NCBI RefSeq assembly: GCF_902825155.1
Contig: NZ_CADEAG010000001.1
Coordinates: forward strand, 1-64,000
Direction of reading: 5' to 3'
Source of the DNA: Bartonella taylorii 8TBB
GTDB taxonomy: Bacteria > Pseudomonadota > Alphaproteobacteria > Rhizobiales > Rhizobiaceae
Length of the DNA: 64,000 nucleotides
Shown: positions 47,522 to 54,946 of the stretch, piece by piece
Position numbering within the stretch: the first letter of the stretch is position 1
Layout of the letters: each line of letters begins with the position of its first letter
Made by a program: the position numbers and the translations under genes
The notes under the pieces: model-generated
Seen by the model: the letters and a program-made list of their open reading frames with translations, nothing else
Databases searched by the model: none
What the model was told of the DNA's origin: nothing

Positions 47522-48141
47522 TGAGCGAGGTGTTCTGCGCTTCTCGACAGGAAATAACGCATTCCTGAGACCTTAGTGATCTCCAAGGGAGCTGTCCCTG
47601 ATGAAGCCCGTGGGCTTTTTCATATGGCGCCCACCTATTTATGTAGGTTCTTGGGGTCAACTTTTTCCATCGGCTGTCGTGGATCACCATTTTTTGCATA
47701 AATAAAACAAATCGTTATCGTCCTTTTTCGTGTAAAGTAAATTGCTGTGCTCTTTCTCAAGAGACCCAATGCGCCTTTGACAATGAAGAGAACGCGTATT
47801 AAGTCTTGTACCAAAAAATCTTCCAGAAAATTTTATTGAAAATAGAAGAGCAAAACGAACAAACGTTTGCTAAGGATATTTTATAAACGACTGTAGCTGC
47901 TTGGGGCATAATGCTCTACAAAAAACGCATGGCATGAAGCCAAAAAAATGAATAAAGGTGCATTGCGCTTCTTCTTTAAGAACTGGGCATCTCCTCTTCG
48001 CTTAATGAGTTCTCATGATGCATCTTTTACGAAAGATTTGCGATGGAAAGACTTTACGGAAAAAATCACGGAAAAAATCAATGTGTTTTGTTTAAAAGAT
48101 CCAAGCTTAATATACCCTTCAATATGGAAGGGTATTTCACC
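47522..48141. other. Structured spacer before the MATE gene
   Basis: 620 bases without a supportable protein. At 47586-47620 two hairpins follow each other: AGGG/CCCT, then AAGCCC/GGGCTT followed by T5, which acts as a plus-strand terminator. The minus strand of 47530-47700 contains several further short stems (GAGA...TCTC, CCTAC...GTAGG) and could be a structured RNA; no known family was recognised. Confidence 0.5.
47604..47620 (+). terminator. Rho-independent terminator
   Basis: AAGCCC-GT-GGGCTT followed by TTT, about 80 bases after the AT-rich gene. Confidence 0.7.
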
Positions 48142-49476
48142 ATGTTTGTTGTGATGAAGCAATTGCTCTCTCTTGGCATGCTGCTGGCTGTTGGATTTAT
48201 CTCTCAGATGATGATTTCCTTCACAGATGCAGCGCTTGTGGCGCATTTAAGCGTTCAAGCCTTGAGTGGTACAATGTTGGCTCTGAGTATGTTGAGTTTT
48301 GTTATGTTGTTAGGGCTAGGTATACTTACCGCGGTTGCCCCAAAACTTGCACAAAGCTTTCGCAGACAAGATAGATATACATTGAAGGCATGGTTTGATC
48401 AAGGAATATGGCTTTCCCTTTTGATTGGAATGATGAGTGCAATCCTTTTACTCAATACGAGGAATATTTTGTGTTTTCTAGGCCAAGATGGGGCAATTGC
48501 CAATAGAGCACAGGAATATAATAATGGCGCTGCTCTAGGGGTGGTGTTTTTTTATCTTTATGTGAATAGCCGCGGATTACTGTCAGCAATTGGTAATCCA
48601 AAGCCCTTAACTTGGGTTATGCTTGCGGCTATTCCTATAAATTTTCTTCTCTCTTGGCCGCTTATTTTTGGTATAGGTCCTGCAAGCGGATTAGGTGTCT
48701 TTTGTGCTGGAATTGCAAGCAGTTTGATCCGTATTTTGATTGTGATGGCAGTGGCAATAATTCTGGCGCGCAATTCTGCTTTTCATTCCTTTCACCTTAA
48801 TTATTTGAGACCAAAGTTAGAGATTTCACGCATAATACAATTGCTGCGCGTAGGGCTCCCCATTGGTATACGTATTCTTATTGCGGAGGGCTTTCCTTCT
48901 ATCATTGCATTCATGATTACGGCTTATGGGGTCGAAGCTTTAGCCGCGCATACGATTGGGATGCGTCTCGATATGCTTATTTCTGTGGTAACTTTAGGGA
49001 TTTCCAGCGCAGCCACGACAATAGCAGCGTGGTATAGAGCAGATAGAAATAATATAGCTCTAAAACAGTTGCGTATGAGTGTCACAGTTTTTGCTGTAGC
49101 TTATGTCTTGCTTTTATCAGGAGTTGTTTATCTCTCTTATGGATTTATCCTTACAACCATCTTTGATATTTCTGAAGACAGCGTTGTTGTTTTCTCTTGG
49201 GAATTGTTTCCACTCGTCTTATTGTCTTTTGCTTTTGGCACTTTAGGAGCTATGCTCAATGGCATACTTGTGGGATTGCTTGATACGTTTTGGTCAACAA
49301 TTGTTGTCGCAATAAGCTATTGGGGAGTAGGCCTCTTTGGGGGGATGCTCATGGCGCATTTTTTGGGATATGGTTTTATTGGCTACTGGCTTGGTATGAT
49401 TGGTGCAAGCTTAATTGTTTCTCTCTTTAATTATATGCGCGTGGATTATTTAATAAAACGCACTTCTATATTTTAG
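48142..49476 (+). CDS. MATE-family multidrug/sodium antiporter
   Basis: 444 residues with about 12 membrane helices. The start is set at the ATG at 48142 because GGAAGGG lies nine bases upstream and the protein then begins at the first helix; a longer frame to 48043 adds a non-conserved extension. The opening GFISQMMISFTDAALVAHLS and GLPIGIRILIAEGFPSIIAFMI are typical MATE half-repeat starts. It exports cationic compounds in exchange for sodium or protons; the substrate is unknown. Confidence 0.92.
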   Translation: MFVVMKQLLSLGMLLAVGFISQMMISFTDAALVAHLSVQALSGTMLALSMLSFVMLLGLGILTAVAPKLAQSFRRQDRYTLKAWFDQGIWLSLLIGMMSAILLLNTRNILCFLGQDGAIANRAQEYNNGAALGVVFFYLYVNSRGLLSAIGNPKPLTWVMLAAIPINFLLSWPLIFGIGPASGLGVFCAGIASSLIRILIVMAVAIILARNSAFHSFHLNYLRPKLEISRIIQLLRVGLPIGIRILIAEGFPSIIAFMITAYGVEALAAHTIGMRLDMLISVVTLGISSAATTIAAWYRADRNNIALKQLRMSVTVFAVAYVLLLSGVVYLSYGFILTTIFDISEDSVVVFSWELFPLVLLSFAFGTLGAMLNGILVGLLDTFWSTIVVAISYWGVGLFGGMLMAHFLGYGFIGYWLGMIGASLIVSLFNYMRVDYLIKRTSIF

Positions 49477-49973
49477 GTGGGGTGCGTATTATAAAAGCAC
49501 TTGTAAAGCACTCACTGTGAAGACAGTGCACCTCACCCCGTCCATAGAGGCTGTTTACTTCTATGAAGATAACAAGATAAGTTACAAAACTTGCTTAATA
49601 TGCAAAAGAAGTGCCTTTGTTTGTAGCCTTAAGATTATCTATTGAGTTTATAAAATAATATGAGTTTATTAAAATCATTCAGCTTCAATTTAAGAGTAAG
49701 TTTGGTAAATTGGAATACTTTCATACCGTAAAAAATGATGAGAAAAAGCGTGCCTCTCTTTATACGCCATTGAGGAGTCACTTAAAGAGGAGTCATTTAA
49801 AAAAGGTATTGTTTTTATAAGTCATGACAATCGCGGTGCCAAGGTGCATGCGCTTGTCAAAACAATCGTAGGTGCTATTCTTTCAAGTTCTTTTTATTGC
49901 GGGTTTTATTTTATTACACTACAGCCGATTGATAGAAGGGTAAGCAATTGATAGAAGGGCAGCAATATACATC
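49477..49973. other. Spacer between MATE and cyclo-ligase genes
   Basis: A compound hairpin (GGGGTG...CACCCC enclosing CACTGT/ACAGTG) at about 49.49-49.55 kb may terminate the MATE transcript. In many alphaproteobacteria the 6S RNA gene lies just before 5-FCL; I looked and could not recognise it. A fragment of open frame near 49.77-49.9 kb has no family. Confidence 0.45.
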
Positions 49974-50597
49974 ATGATTGACGAAACAATGGTACAAAGC
50001 ACAAAGCCTCCACAATCTACTTCATCGCTTCGCGCACAACTGCGCAAGAGCGGACTAACCCGTCGTGATGCTCTTTCAGCACAAGAACGTGCTGCCTTTT
50101 CGCAGCGCGCCTGTTCCCACCTGATAAAAACCCTTGAAGAAAAGGGAGAAGATTTTTCGCGCATGATTTTAGCAGGCTATTGGCCAATCAAATCGGAAAT
50201 GGATCCACGTCCTTTATGTGATGCAATAGCGTTACGCGGTGGAAGTTTAGCACTACCAGCAGTGCTTGATTCCACCACCATGGTTTTTCGTGCCTATTCA
50301 CAGGGCACAGCGTTAGAGCCAATGCGCTTTGGCACATGGGGTCCTGGAGTAGAAAATGCTCATGTTGTACCGAATGTGATTATTGTTCCCCTTTCCGCGT
50401 TTGACAATCAATGTCACCGCCTTGGCTATGGGGGGGGATATTATGATCGTGCAGTTGAAGCTCTTGAAAAACAAGGTCATCAAGCACGTTTATTGGGCTT
50501 AGGCTTTTCATGTCAGGAAGTTGAATCCATTCCCCATGCAGAACATGATCTGGTCGTGCAGGGAATTTTTACAGAAAAAGGTTTCTTAAAACGCTAA
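49974..50597 (+). CDS. 5-formyltetrahydrofolate cyclo-ligase
   Basis: 207 residues; converts 5-formyl-THF to 5,10-methenyl-THF using ATP. ATP-binding KSEMDPRPL and the family signature RLGYGGGYYDR are present; the latter is encoded in part by a run of eight G (50431-50438). The ATG at 49974 is followed by an internal ATG (residue 5) as an alternative. Four bases separate it from the next gene. Confidence 0.93.
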   Translation: MIDETMVQSTKPPQSTSSLRAQLRKSGLTRRDALSAQERAAFSQRACSHLIKTLEEKGEDFSRMILAGYWPIKSEMDPRPLCDAIALRGGSLALPAVLDSTTMVFRAYSQGTALEPMRFGTWGPGVENAHVVPNVIIVPLSAFDNQCHRLGYGGGYYDRAVEALEKQGHQARLLGLGFSCQEVESIPHAEHDLVVQGIFTEKGFLKR

Positions 50598-50600
50598 AGT

Positions 50601-51437
50601 ATGATTAAAACGCCTATGCGTTTTTTATTTTTAGGTGACATTGTTGGAGCAACGGGCTGTAAAGCTGTTTTTGAACGGCTTCCATGGCTTATTGAAGAAT
50701 GGCAACTTGATTTTGTTGTGGTGAATGGTGAAAATGCGTCTCATGGTTTTGGCATCACGCAAGAAACTTATCAAGACCTTCTCATGGTAGGTGTTGATGT
50801 TGTGACAACGGGTAATCACGCTTTTTCATGCCAAGAAACATTGCGCTATGCCCATGAAAGCGACCGTTTTTTACGTCCAGCCAATTTTCCTCAAGACACT
50901 CCGGGAAAGGGCTCTGGTATTTTTACCGCAAAGAATGGAGCGCGTGTTCTTGTTGCCAATCTTTTGGGGAATGCTTTTATGCCGTGCAAGGTAGATGATC
51001 CATTTGAAACGGCTGAAAAGATTCTGTACGCTTGCTCTTTGATGGAACAGGCAGATGCGATTATTTTTGACTTTCACGCAGAAACGACGAGCGAGAAGCA
51101 ATGTCTTGGACATTTTCTTGATGGCCGTGTGAGTGTGATTGTAGGAACGCATACCCACATTCCCACGGCTGACGCACAAATATTAGAGTATGGCAGTGCT
51201 TATTTATCGGATGCGGGAATGTGTGGAGATTATAATTCATCGCTTGGCATGGATAAAGAAGAGCCTTTACACCGTTTTCTTTATAAAACGAAGCAAGACC
51301 GTTTTGAACCAGCATGTGGTCCTGCAACGCTTTGTGGTCTAGCGGTTGAAATTTCTGATCGCACAGGTTTAGCAGAAAAGGTCTCGGCGGTACGCATTGG
51401 TCCTCATTTAAAGCCTGAAGTTCCAGATTTTTGGTAG
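50601..51437 (+). CDS. TIGR00282 (YmdB-like) metallophosphoesterase
   Basis: 278 residues. Metal motifs FLGDIVGATG, NGENASHGFGIT, TGNHAF, DFHAETTSEK and GTHTHIPTAD are intact. YmdB-type enzymes are cyclic-nucleotide phosphodiesterases affecting motility and biofilm in Bacillus. It is co-transcribed with the cyclo-ligase, a common alphaproteobacterial pairing. Confidence 0.94.
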   Translation: MIKTPMRFLFLGDIVGATGCKAVFERLPWLIEEWQLDFVVVNGENASHGFGITQETYQDLLMVGVDVVTTGNHAFSCQETLRYAHESDRFLRPANFPQDTPGKGSGIFTAKNGARVLVANLLGNAFMPCKVDDPFETAEKILYACSLMEQADAIIFDFHAETTSEKQCLGHFLDGRVSVIVGTHTHIPTADAQILEYGSAYLSDAGMCGDYNSSLGMDKEEPLHRFLYKTKQDRFEPACGPATLCGLAVEISDRTGLAEKVSAVRIGPHLKPEVPDFW

Positions 51438-51643
51438 TCTTTTTTAGCGGCTTCTTTGCTGCCGCTCTCCAATGTTCCCTTTTTAGTAATCTTTTTGGCA
51501 AGACAATCCTTCAAGCCTCCCAACTTTTTTCTCAAAGAACTTCGCGCCCCCAAACTTCACCCTGAAGAAGGCTTCACCCCAAAAACCTCATTACAAAGAT
51601 TCCCAAAAAGCATGTAAAAGAATAATCCCTCATAAGAACTATA

Positions 51644-51901
51644 ATGGTAATAAAAGGAGTATTGAGAAAAATCTCTCCGCTCTCAAATGCTACACCCTTT
51701 CTTCAAATGAATCCGAAACCTTTGGCCAAAACATTCCCTCATCTGCCCTTCTTTTTCTCAAAAATAACATGGGGAGCCGGCATTGGAGGTCGCTATATCA
51801 CAGGTCTTGGTCCTTTACGCATGGATTTAGCTTTCCCTCTTAAGCGGGGGGAAGGTGATCCTCATATTGGTTCTTATGTGGATATAGGGCAAGCGTTTTA
51901 A
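51644..51901 (+). pseudogene. tamA 3' remnant
   Basis: The last about 50 residues (ITWGAGIGGRYITGLGPLRM, DLAFPLKRGEGDPHIGSYVDIGQAF) are the C-terminal beta-barrel end of the Omp85-type translocation protein TamA, including the terminal aromatic. The preceding sequence is not TamA-like. The stop overlaps a following ATG as TAATG, the normal tamA-tamB coupling. Confidence 0.82.
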
Positions 51902-52040
51902 TGAAAAAAAACTGTGCGTTTATCAGCTTTCTTATTTGGTCTTTCATTTTCAAAATGATCTTCAAGCTGAAAAGGATTCCGTTGGTTTTATGGAATTTTT
52001 ATCACAGCAGCTCAAAACCATAGCTTTTAAGACAATTTAA
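51901..52040 (+). pseudogene. tamB 5' remnant, frameshifted
   Basis: ATG at 51901 opens a signal-like MKKNCAFISFLIWSF. After a one-base shift the sequence continues QAEKDSVGFMEFLSQQLKT, the usual start of mature TamB in Rhizobiales, then stops at 52040. Together with the tamA tail it is a copy of a tamA/tamB junction, not the functional genes. Confidence 0.75.
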
Positions 52041-52237
52041 AAATATAAAAATTTCCGACAAATTCGCCCAACACAAATGAGCCATCCTTTAAGAAAAGGA
52101 TGAAAGATGAAATTTTCTATGATTTTTAAAATGAAGAGAAGGTGGCCATATTGGGATATTTCTGCGGGGGGAAATGTTAACAACCCCTTCCCTCAAAAAG
52201 AACCTATAGGATAATTTATATTTTAGCAAGAGAATAT

Positions 52238-52618
52238 TTAAAATTTTTCATTCTCATGAGAAATTAAGCACAAAATCGCCTTCTTTTTTTGAGGTTTAAG
52301 CACTCTAAAATTTTTCAGGAGCAAGTATTCCTCTTTGCACGATACTCCCTCATCACAAGGGTATGGGGGGTATGAGGCATTTTCTTTTGTTAAGAGATCG
52401 GAATAAAAAAAGGTAAGTGGAACATCCAGTATATCAGCAATTTCTTTTAGGCGCCCTGCCCCTACACGATTTGTTCCTTTTTCGTACTTTTGGATTTGTT
52501 GGAAGGTCACGCTTAAATGGTGACCTAATTGTTTTTGAGACATTTTCAACATTTCTCGCCTAAAACGAATTTTCCTGCCGATAGAAATGTCGTTAAAATG
52601 TGGATTTTTGGCTTTCAC
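52238..52618 (-). CDS. XRE-family regulator downstream of a Brt-like RNA
   Basis: 126 residues starting at a GTG at 52618. The helix-turn-helix at about 12-70 (IGRKIRFRREMLKMSQKQLG, FQQIQKYEKGTNRVG) is followed by a short C-terminal part. It resembles the Trp/XRE regulators that in Bartonella follow the Brt RNAs and control surface genes such as badA. The ribosome site is a G-run (GGGGGGG, nine bases before GTG). Expression is probably governed by the structured leader upstream. Confidence 0.88.
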   Translation of the reverse strand: MKAKNPHFNDISIGRKIRFRREMLKMSQKQLGHHLSVTFQQIQKYEKGTNRVGAGRLKEIADILDVPLTFFYSDLLTKENASYPPYPCDEGVSCKEEYLLLKNFRVLKPQKKKAILCLISHENEKF

Positions 52619-52633
52619 TTTCAGGTCCCCCCC

Positions 52634-52840
52634 ACTGGGTGCGAGCGCCCTCGCATGAGTATTCCGGGAGTTAAAAGCACTGAATCCGAGTCAGCTTTTT
52701 GCTTTTAGTGCTGAGAGCACCTGGACATAGCAAAAACTCCCGGAATTCCGGGATACCTACAAAGTAGGTTCATTTTTATGCTCGGACTTTCGGGCTTTTA
52801 ATCCCCTATTGATCGTCGCGTATACGATCAAAATCACAAG
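52634..52840 (-). ncRNA. Brt-like structured leader RNA, inner copy
   Basis: A minus-strand promoter (TTGCCA at 52869-52874, 17-base spacer, TATGAA at 52846-52851) predicts a start near 52840. The about 200-nt leader contains a stem with GATCGT/ACGATC arms, ACCTAC/GTAGGT, a 16-bp palindrome TCCCGGAATTCCGGGA followed by GTTTTTG, a downstream AACTCCCGGAAT able to pair with part of the palindrome, and TGCGAG/CTCGCA before the G-run ribosome site. Size, position and XRE partner match the Bartonella Brt family as I recall it. Confidence 0.78.
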
Positions 52841-52841
52841 G

Positions 52842-52874
52842 TTTATTCATAAGGCAATTTCAGGAGATTGGCAA
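52842..52874 (-). promoter_or_regulatory. Predicted sigma-70 promoter of inner leader RNA
   Basis: -35 TTGCCA and -10 TATGAA with 17-base spacing; identical in the outer unit. Confidence 0.7.
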
Positions 52875-52993
52875 TAAAAATTAAACCATTTGAGACGTTC
52901 TCAATATTTCTCTTCTCGCCTAAAACGAATTTTCCTGCCGATAGAAATGTCGTTAAAATGTGGATTTTTGGCTTTCACTTTCAGGTCCCCCCC

Positions 52994-53200
52994 ACTGGGT
53001 GCGAGCGCCCTCGCATGAGTATTCCGGGAGTCTGAAAGTACTGAGTTCAGTCAGCTTTTTTTGCTTTTAGTGCTCATCGCACCTGGACATAGCAAAAACT
53101 CCCGGAATTCCGGGATACCTACAGAGTAGGTTAATTTTATGTACTGAACTTTAGGGCTTTCAGACCCTAATGATCGTCGCGTATACGACCAAAACTACAA
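52994..53200 (-). ncRNA. Brt-like structured leader RNA, outer copy
   Basis: Same elements as the inner copy: TTGCCA at 53230-53235, 17 bases, TATGAA at 53207-53212, then the palindrome TCCCGGAATTCCGGGA and downstream AACTCCC-like arm partly altered. Stem-loop regions differ by paired changes (for example GATCGT/ACGACC, still pairable through G-U), while loops and linkers drift. That suggests the structure was maintained. Confidence 0.72.
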
Positions 53201-53276
53201 GGTTTATTCATAAGGCAATTTCAGGAAATTGGCAATAAGAATTAAACATTTGAGACATTCTCAATATTTCCCTTCT

Positions 53277-54011
53277 CGCCTAAAACAAATTTTTTTTTAC
53301 CTCACAGCAAGCGATACATCGGTGCTAACGTTCTCTTTAAAAACACACCGATAATTACAAGCAGCTTCAAAAAACAGCCTACCCAATGAAGTCCTAGCTA
53401 GAGGGTTGCATGCACAACGCAATAATGGCACACCGATTCCCGCAAGCGTGCTTCACATATTGTACGCCTAGCCTGTACAGAGTCTGCCGCTCCTAAATAC
53501 TCAGACGTAATGCTACTGGGCCGTACAGTAACCGCAGTTGCATCCTTAAACACACCGGCTCTACCCATATCATAATGGATTCCTACCCATATCATAATGC
53601 TTGACAAAAGCATCATGCCATCATAGCAACCGCTTTGCGTATGGGTTCCACAACATAGTTCTACAAACTGTTGAAGCATTGCCAAGCGAAGAGTTTTCTT
53701 GCCCACCTACGCCAATGAGATCATCACTATCCTCTTTTTGAATCGTAAAACAAAATGATTTCCCATGAGCGATAAACCATCTGCTCAAAGTCCAGCTAGC
53801 TTAAACTCATAGCACTCTAAACCTTTAGGATCGCTCTGCCCCCAAGGGAGCATAGTCAGATATATCATTTCCGTCACGTATTCACACACGCTGGGACAAA
53901 AAAATCTAAAACTATGAGACAACGCTGCATTTGTATGCAGCGTTGTTGTTAGGAATAAGCTTCTATTGAGATAGTTCTGATGGGAAACACCCACAGCTAA
54001 TGGTATAGGGA
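53277..54011. other. Remnant region with bidirectional hairpin
   Basis: A minus-strand frame of 102 codons (53398-53706) shows no family and is probably decayed. A 17-base direct repeat CTACCCATATCATAATG occurs twice near 53.57-53.60 kb. AACGCTGCAT (53921-53930) and ATGCAGCGTT (53935-53944) form a perfect 10-bp stem with TTGT loop, a likely terminator for the minus-strand gene ending at 54012. Confidence 0.5.
53921..53944 (-). terminator. Perfect hairpin downstream of the DUF6622-like gene
   Basis: 10-bp stem, 4-base loop, about 70 bases after the stop of the minus-strand operon. Confidence 0.6.
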
Positions 54012-54515
54012 CTAATTTGGATTCTTTCGAAATGCTATATATAAATTTAATGTGCCGCCCCAAAGCACACCATCAGTGAACCCACTTAAAAGACCAAAAA
54101 GAAGGTTAAAATCAAATGCATATTTCAAATCAGGTTGAACCTTGAGAAAAACAATCAATGTGAATTTGATGACAAAAGCGATAAGAATAAATGTCAGCGT
54201 CAACGGCGTACCAGGCCGAATAATGAAATCCGTTCCCTCTTTGATTTTTAAACGCGGAGTAGCACGCCAGAGCAACCAGCCAACGCCAAAGCCGATCATC
54301 AGCCCTGCCAACATTGCGATTGCTCCCCAGCCCCAGAACGCCAGCTGGTTAATCACATCGCTTGCGCCCAAAAAAAGAAAAACTAACGGCAAGAGAAAAA
54401 GGCGGTTAACCTTTATTTCCCTATCTTTCAATGCGATTATTCCCCTCGCAATAAGAAAAATAAGCAAAATCCAAACCCATATAGGGGTTCCGTTCAGAAT
54501 GTTAAACAATGACAT
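54012..54515 (-). CDS. DUF6622-like membrane protein
   Basis: About 167 residues with four to five membrane helices (TPIWVWILLIFLIARGIIAL at the N-terminus). The start at 54515 is chosen because GGAG lies at an ideal distance and overlaps the previous gene's stop; a frame to 54527 is also open. Translationally coupled to the upstream small gene. Assignment to DUF6622 is from the N-terminal pattern only. It lies in a conjugation-related neighbourhood but is not a known transfer protein. Confidence 0.72.
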   Translation of the reverse strand: MSLFNILNGTPIWVWILLIFLIARGIIALKDREIKVNRLFLLPLVFLFLGASDVINQLAFWGWGAIAMLAGLMIGFGVGWLLWRATPRLKIKEGTDFIIRPGTPLTLTFILIAFVIKFTLIVFLKVQPDLKYAFDFNLLFGLLSGFTDGVLWGGTLNLYIAFRKNPN

Positions 54516-54516
54516 C

Positions 54517-54828
54517 TTATGCTCCATGATGTTTGATGTTTGATGTTTGATGTTTGATGTTCATAGGGTGCTGCTCCCGCCGTGTCTCCAAAAAAAGAAA
54601 GAATAGAAATAAAGCTATCCCACCAGCAAAGAAGTTTAAGAAGATCTGAACTGGTTTACGAATGAACAATAGAATAAGGGAGAGCGCGTAAATCAACTTT
54701 TTAAATATTGCAGCCAATATTCCACGGATTATATTGAACACACCCCGCATTATAGTTGATGTAAAGCTCCTTTTTGTGTCTGAATTTTTTTCTTGGGTGT
54801 TTATCTTCTGAAGAGATATGCTGTTCAT
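54517..54828 (-). CDS. Small membrane protein in the traG neighbourhood
   Basis: About 103 residues; basic N-terminus, two hydrophobic stretches (LIYALSLILLFI and LNFFAGGIALFLFFLFL). The ATG at 54828 follows GGGGGAAG, another G-run ribosome site; an upstream ATG at 54846 is possible. The C-terminus is encoded by the 7-bp repeat array, giving NIKHQTSNIKHHGA. No family recognised. Confidence 0.6.
   Translation of the reverse strand: MNSISLQKINTQEKNSDTKRSFTSTIMRGVFNIIRGILAAIFKKLIYALSLILLFIRKPVQIFLNFFAGGIALFLFFLFLETRREQHPMNIKHQTSNIKHHGA
54527..54561. repeat. 7-bp microsatellite, five copies
   Basis: TGATGTT repeated five times at the junction of the two small membrane-protein genes. Because 7 is not a multiple of 3, copy-number change shifts the upstream gene's frame and moves its stop relative to the coupled start. 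Confidence 0.93.
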
Positions 54829-54946
54829 CACTTCCCCCATTTTCAAGCCACTCTATTCTAAAAATAGTACTATAAAATCAGTTATTTCTCATTATATCAT
54901 CCCAAAATACAAGAAATTTATTCATTTTAACTACAAAACAGGTGTT

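Larger units (their letters stand above)
52557..53276 (-). repeat. Two tandem 360-bp units (leader RNA plus first codons of the XRE gene)
   Basis: Unit starts repeat exactly 360 bases apart: CGCCTAAAACGAATTTTCCT at about 52558 and 52918, with a third degenerate start at about 53278. Each unit holds promoter, leader and the first about 21 codons of the XRE gene. In the outer unit these codons run into a stop after RRE-EKY, so only the inner unit has a full gene. Confidence 0.96.

Noticed and set aside
49477..49973. 6S RNA gene expected upstream of the cyclo-ligase
   Set aside because: No sequence or long bulged hairpin resembling 6S could be recognised by eye; a covariance search would settle it.
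53398..53706. 102-codon minus-strand frame after the tandem RNA units
   Set aside because: Cys-rich, no family, no ribosome site; more likely decayed sequence.
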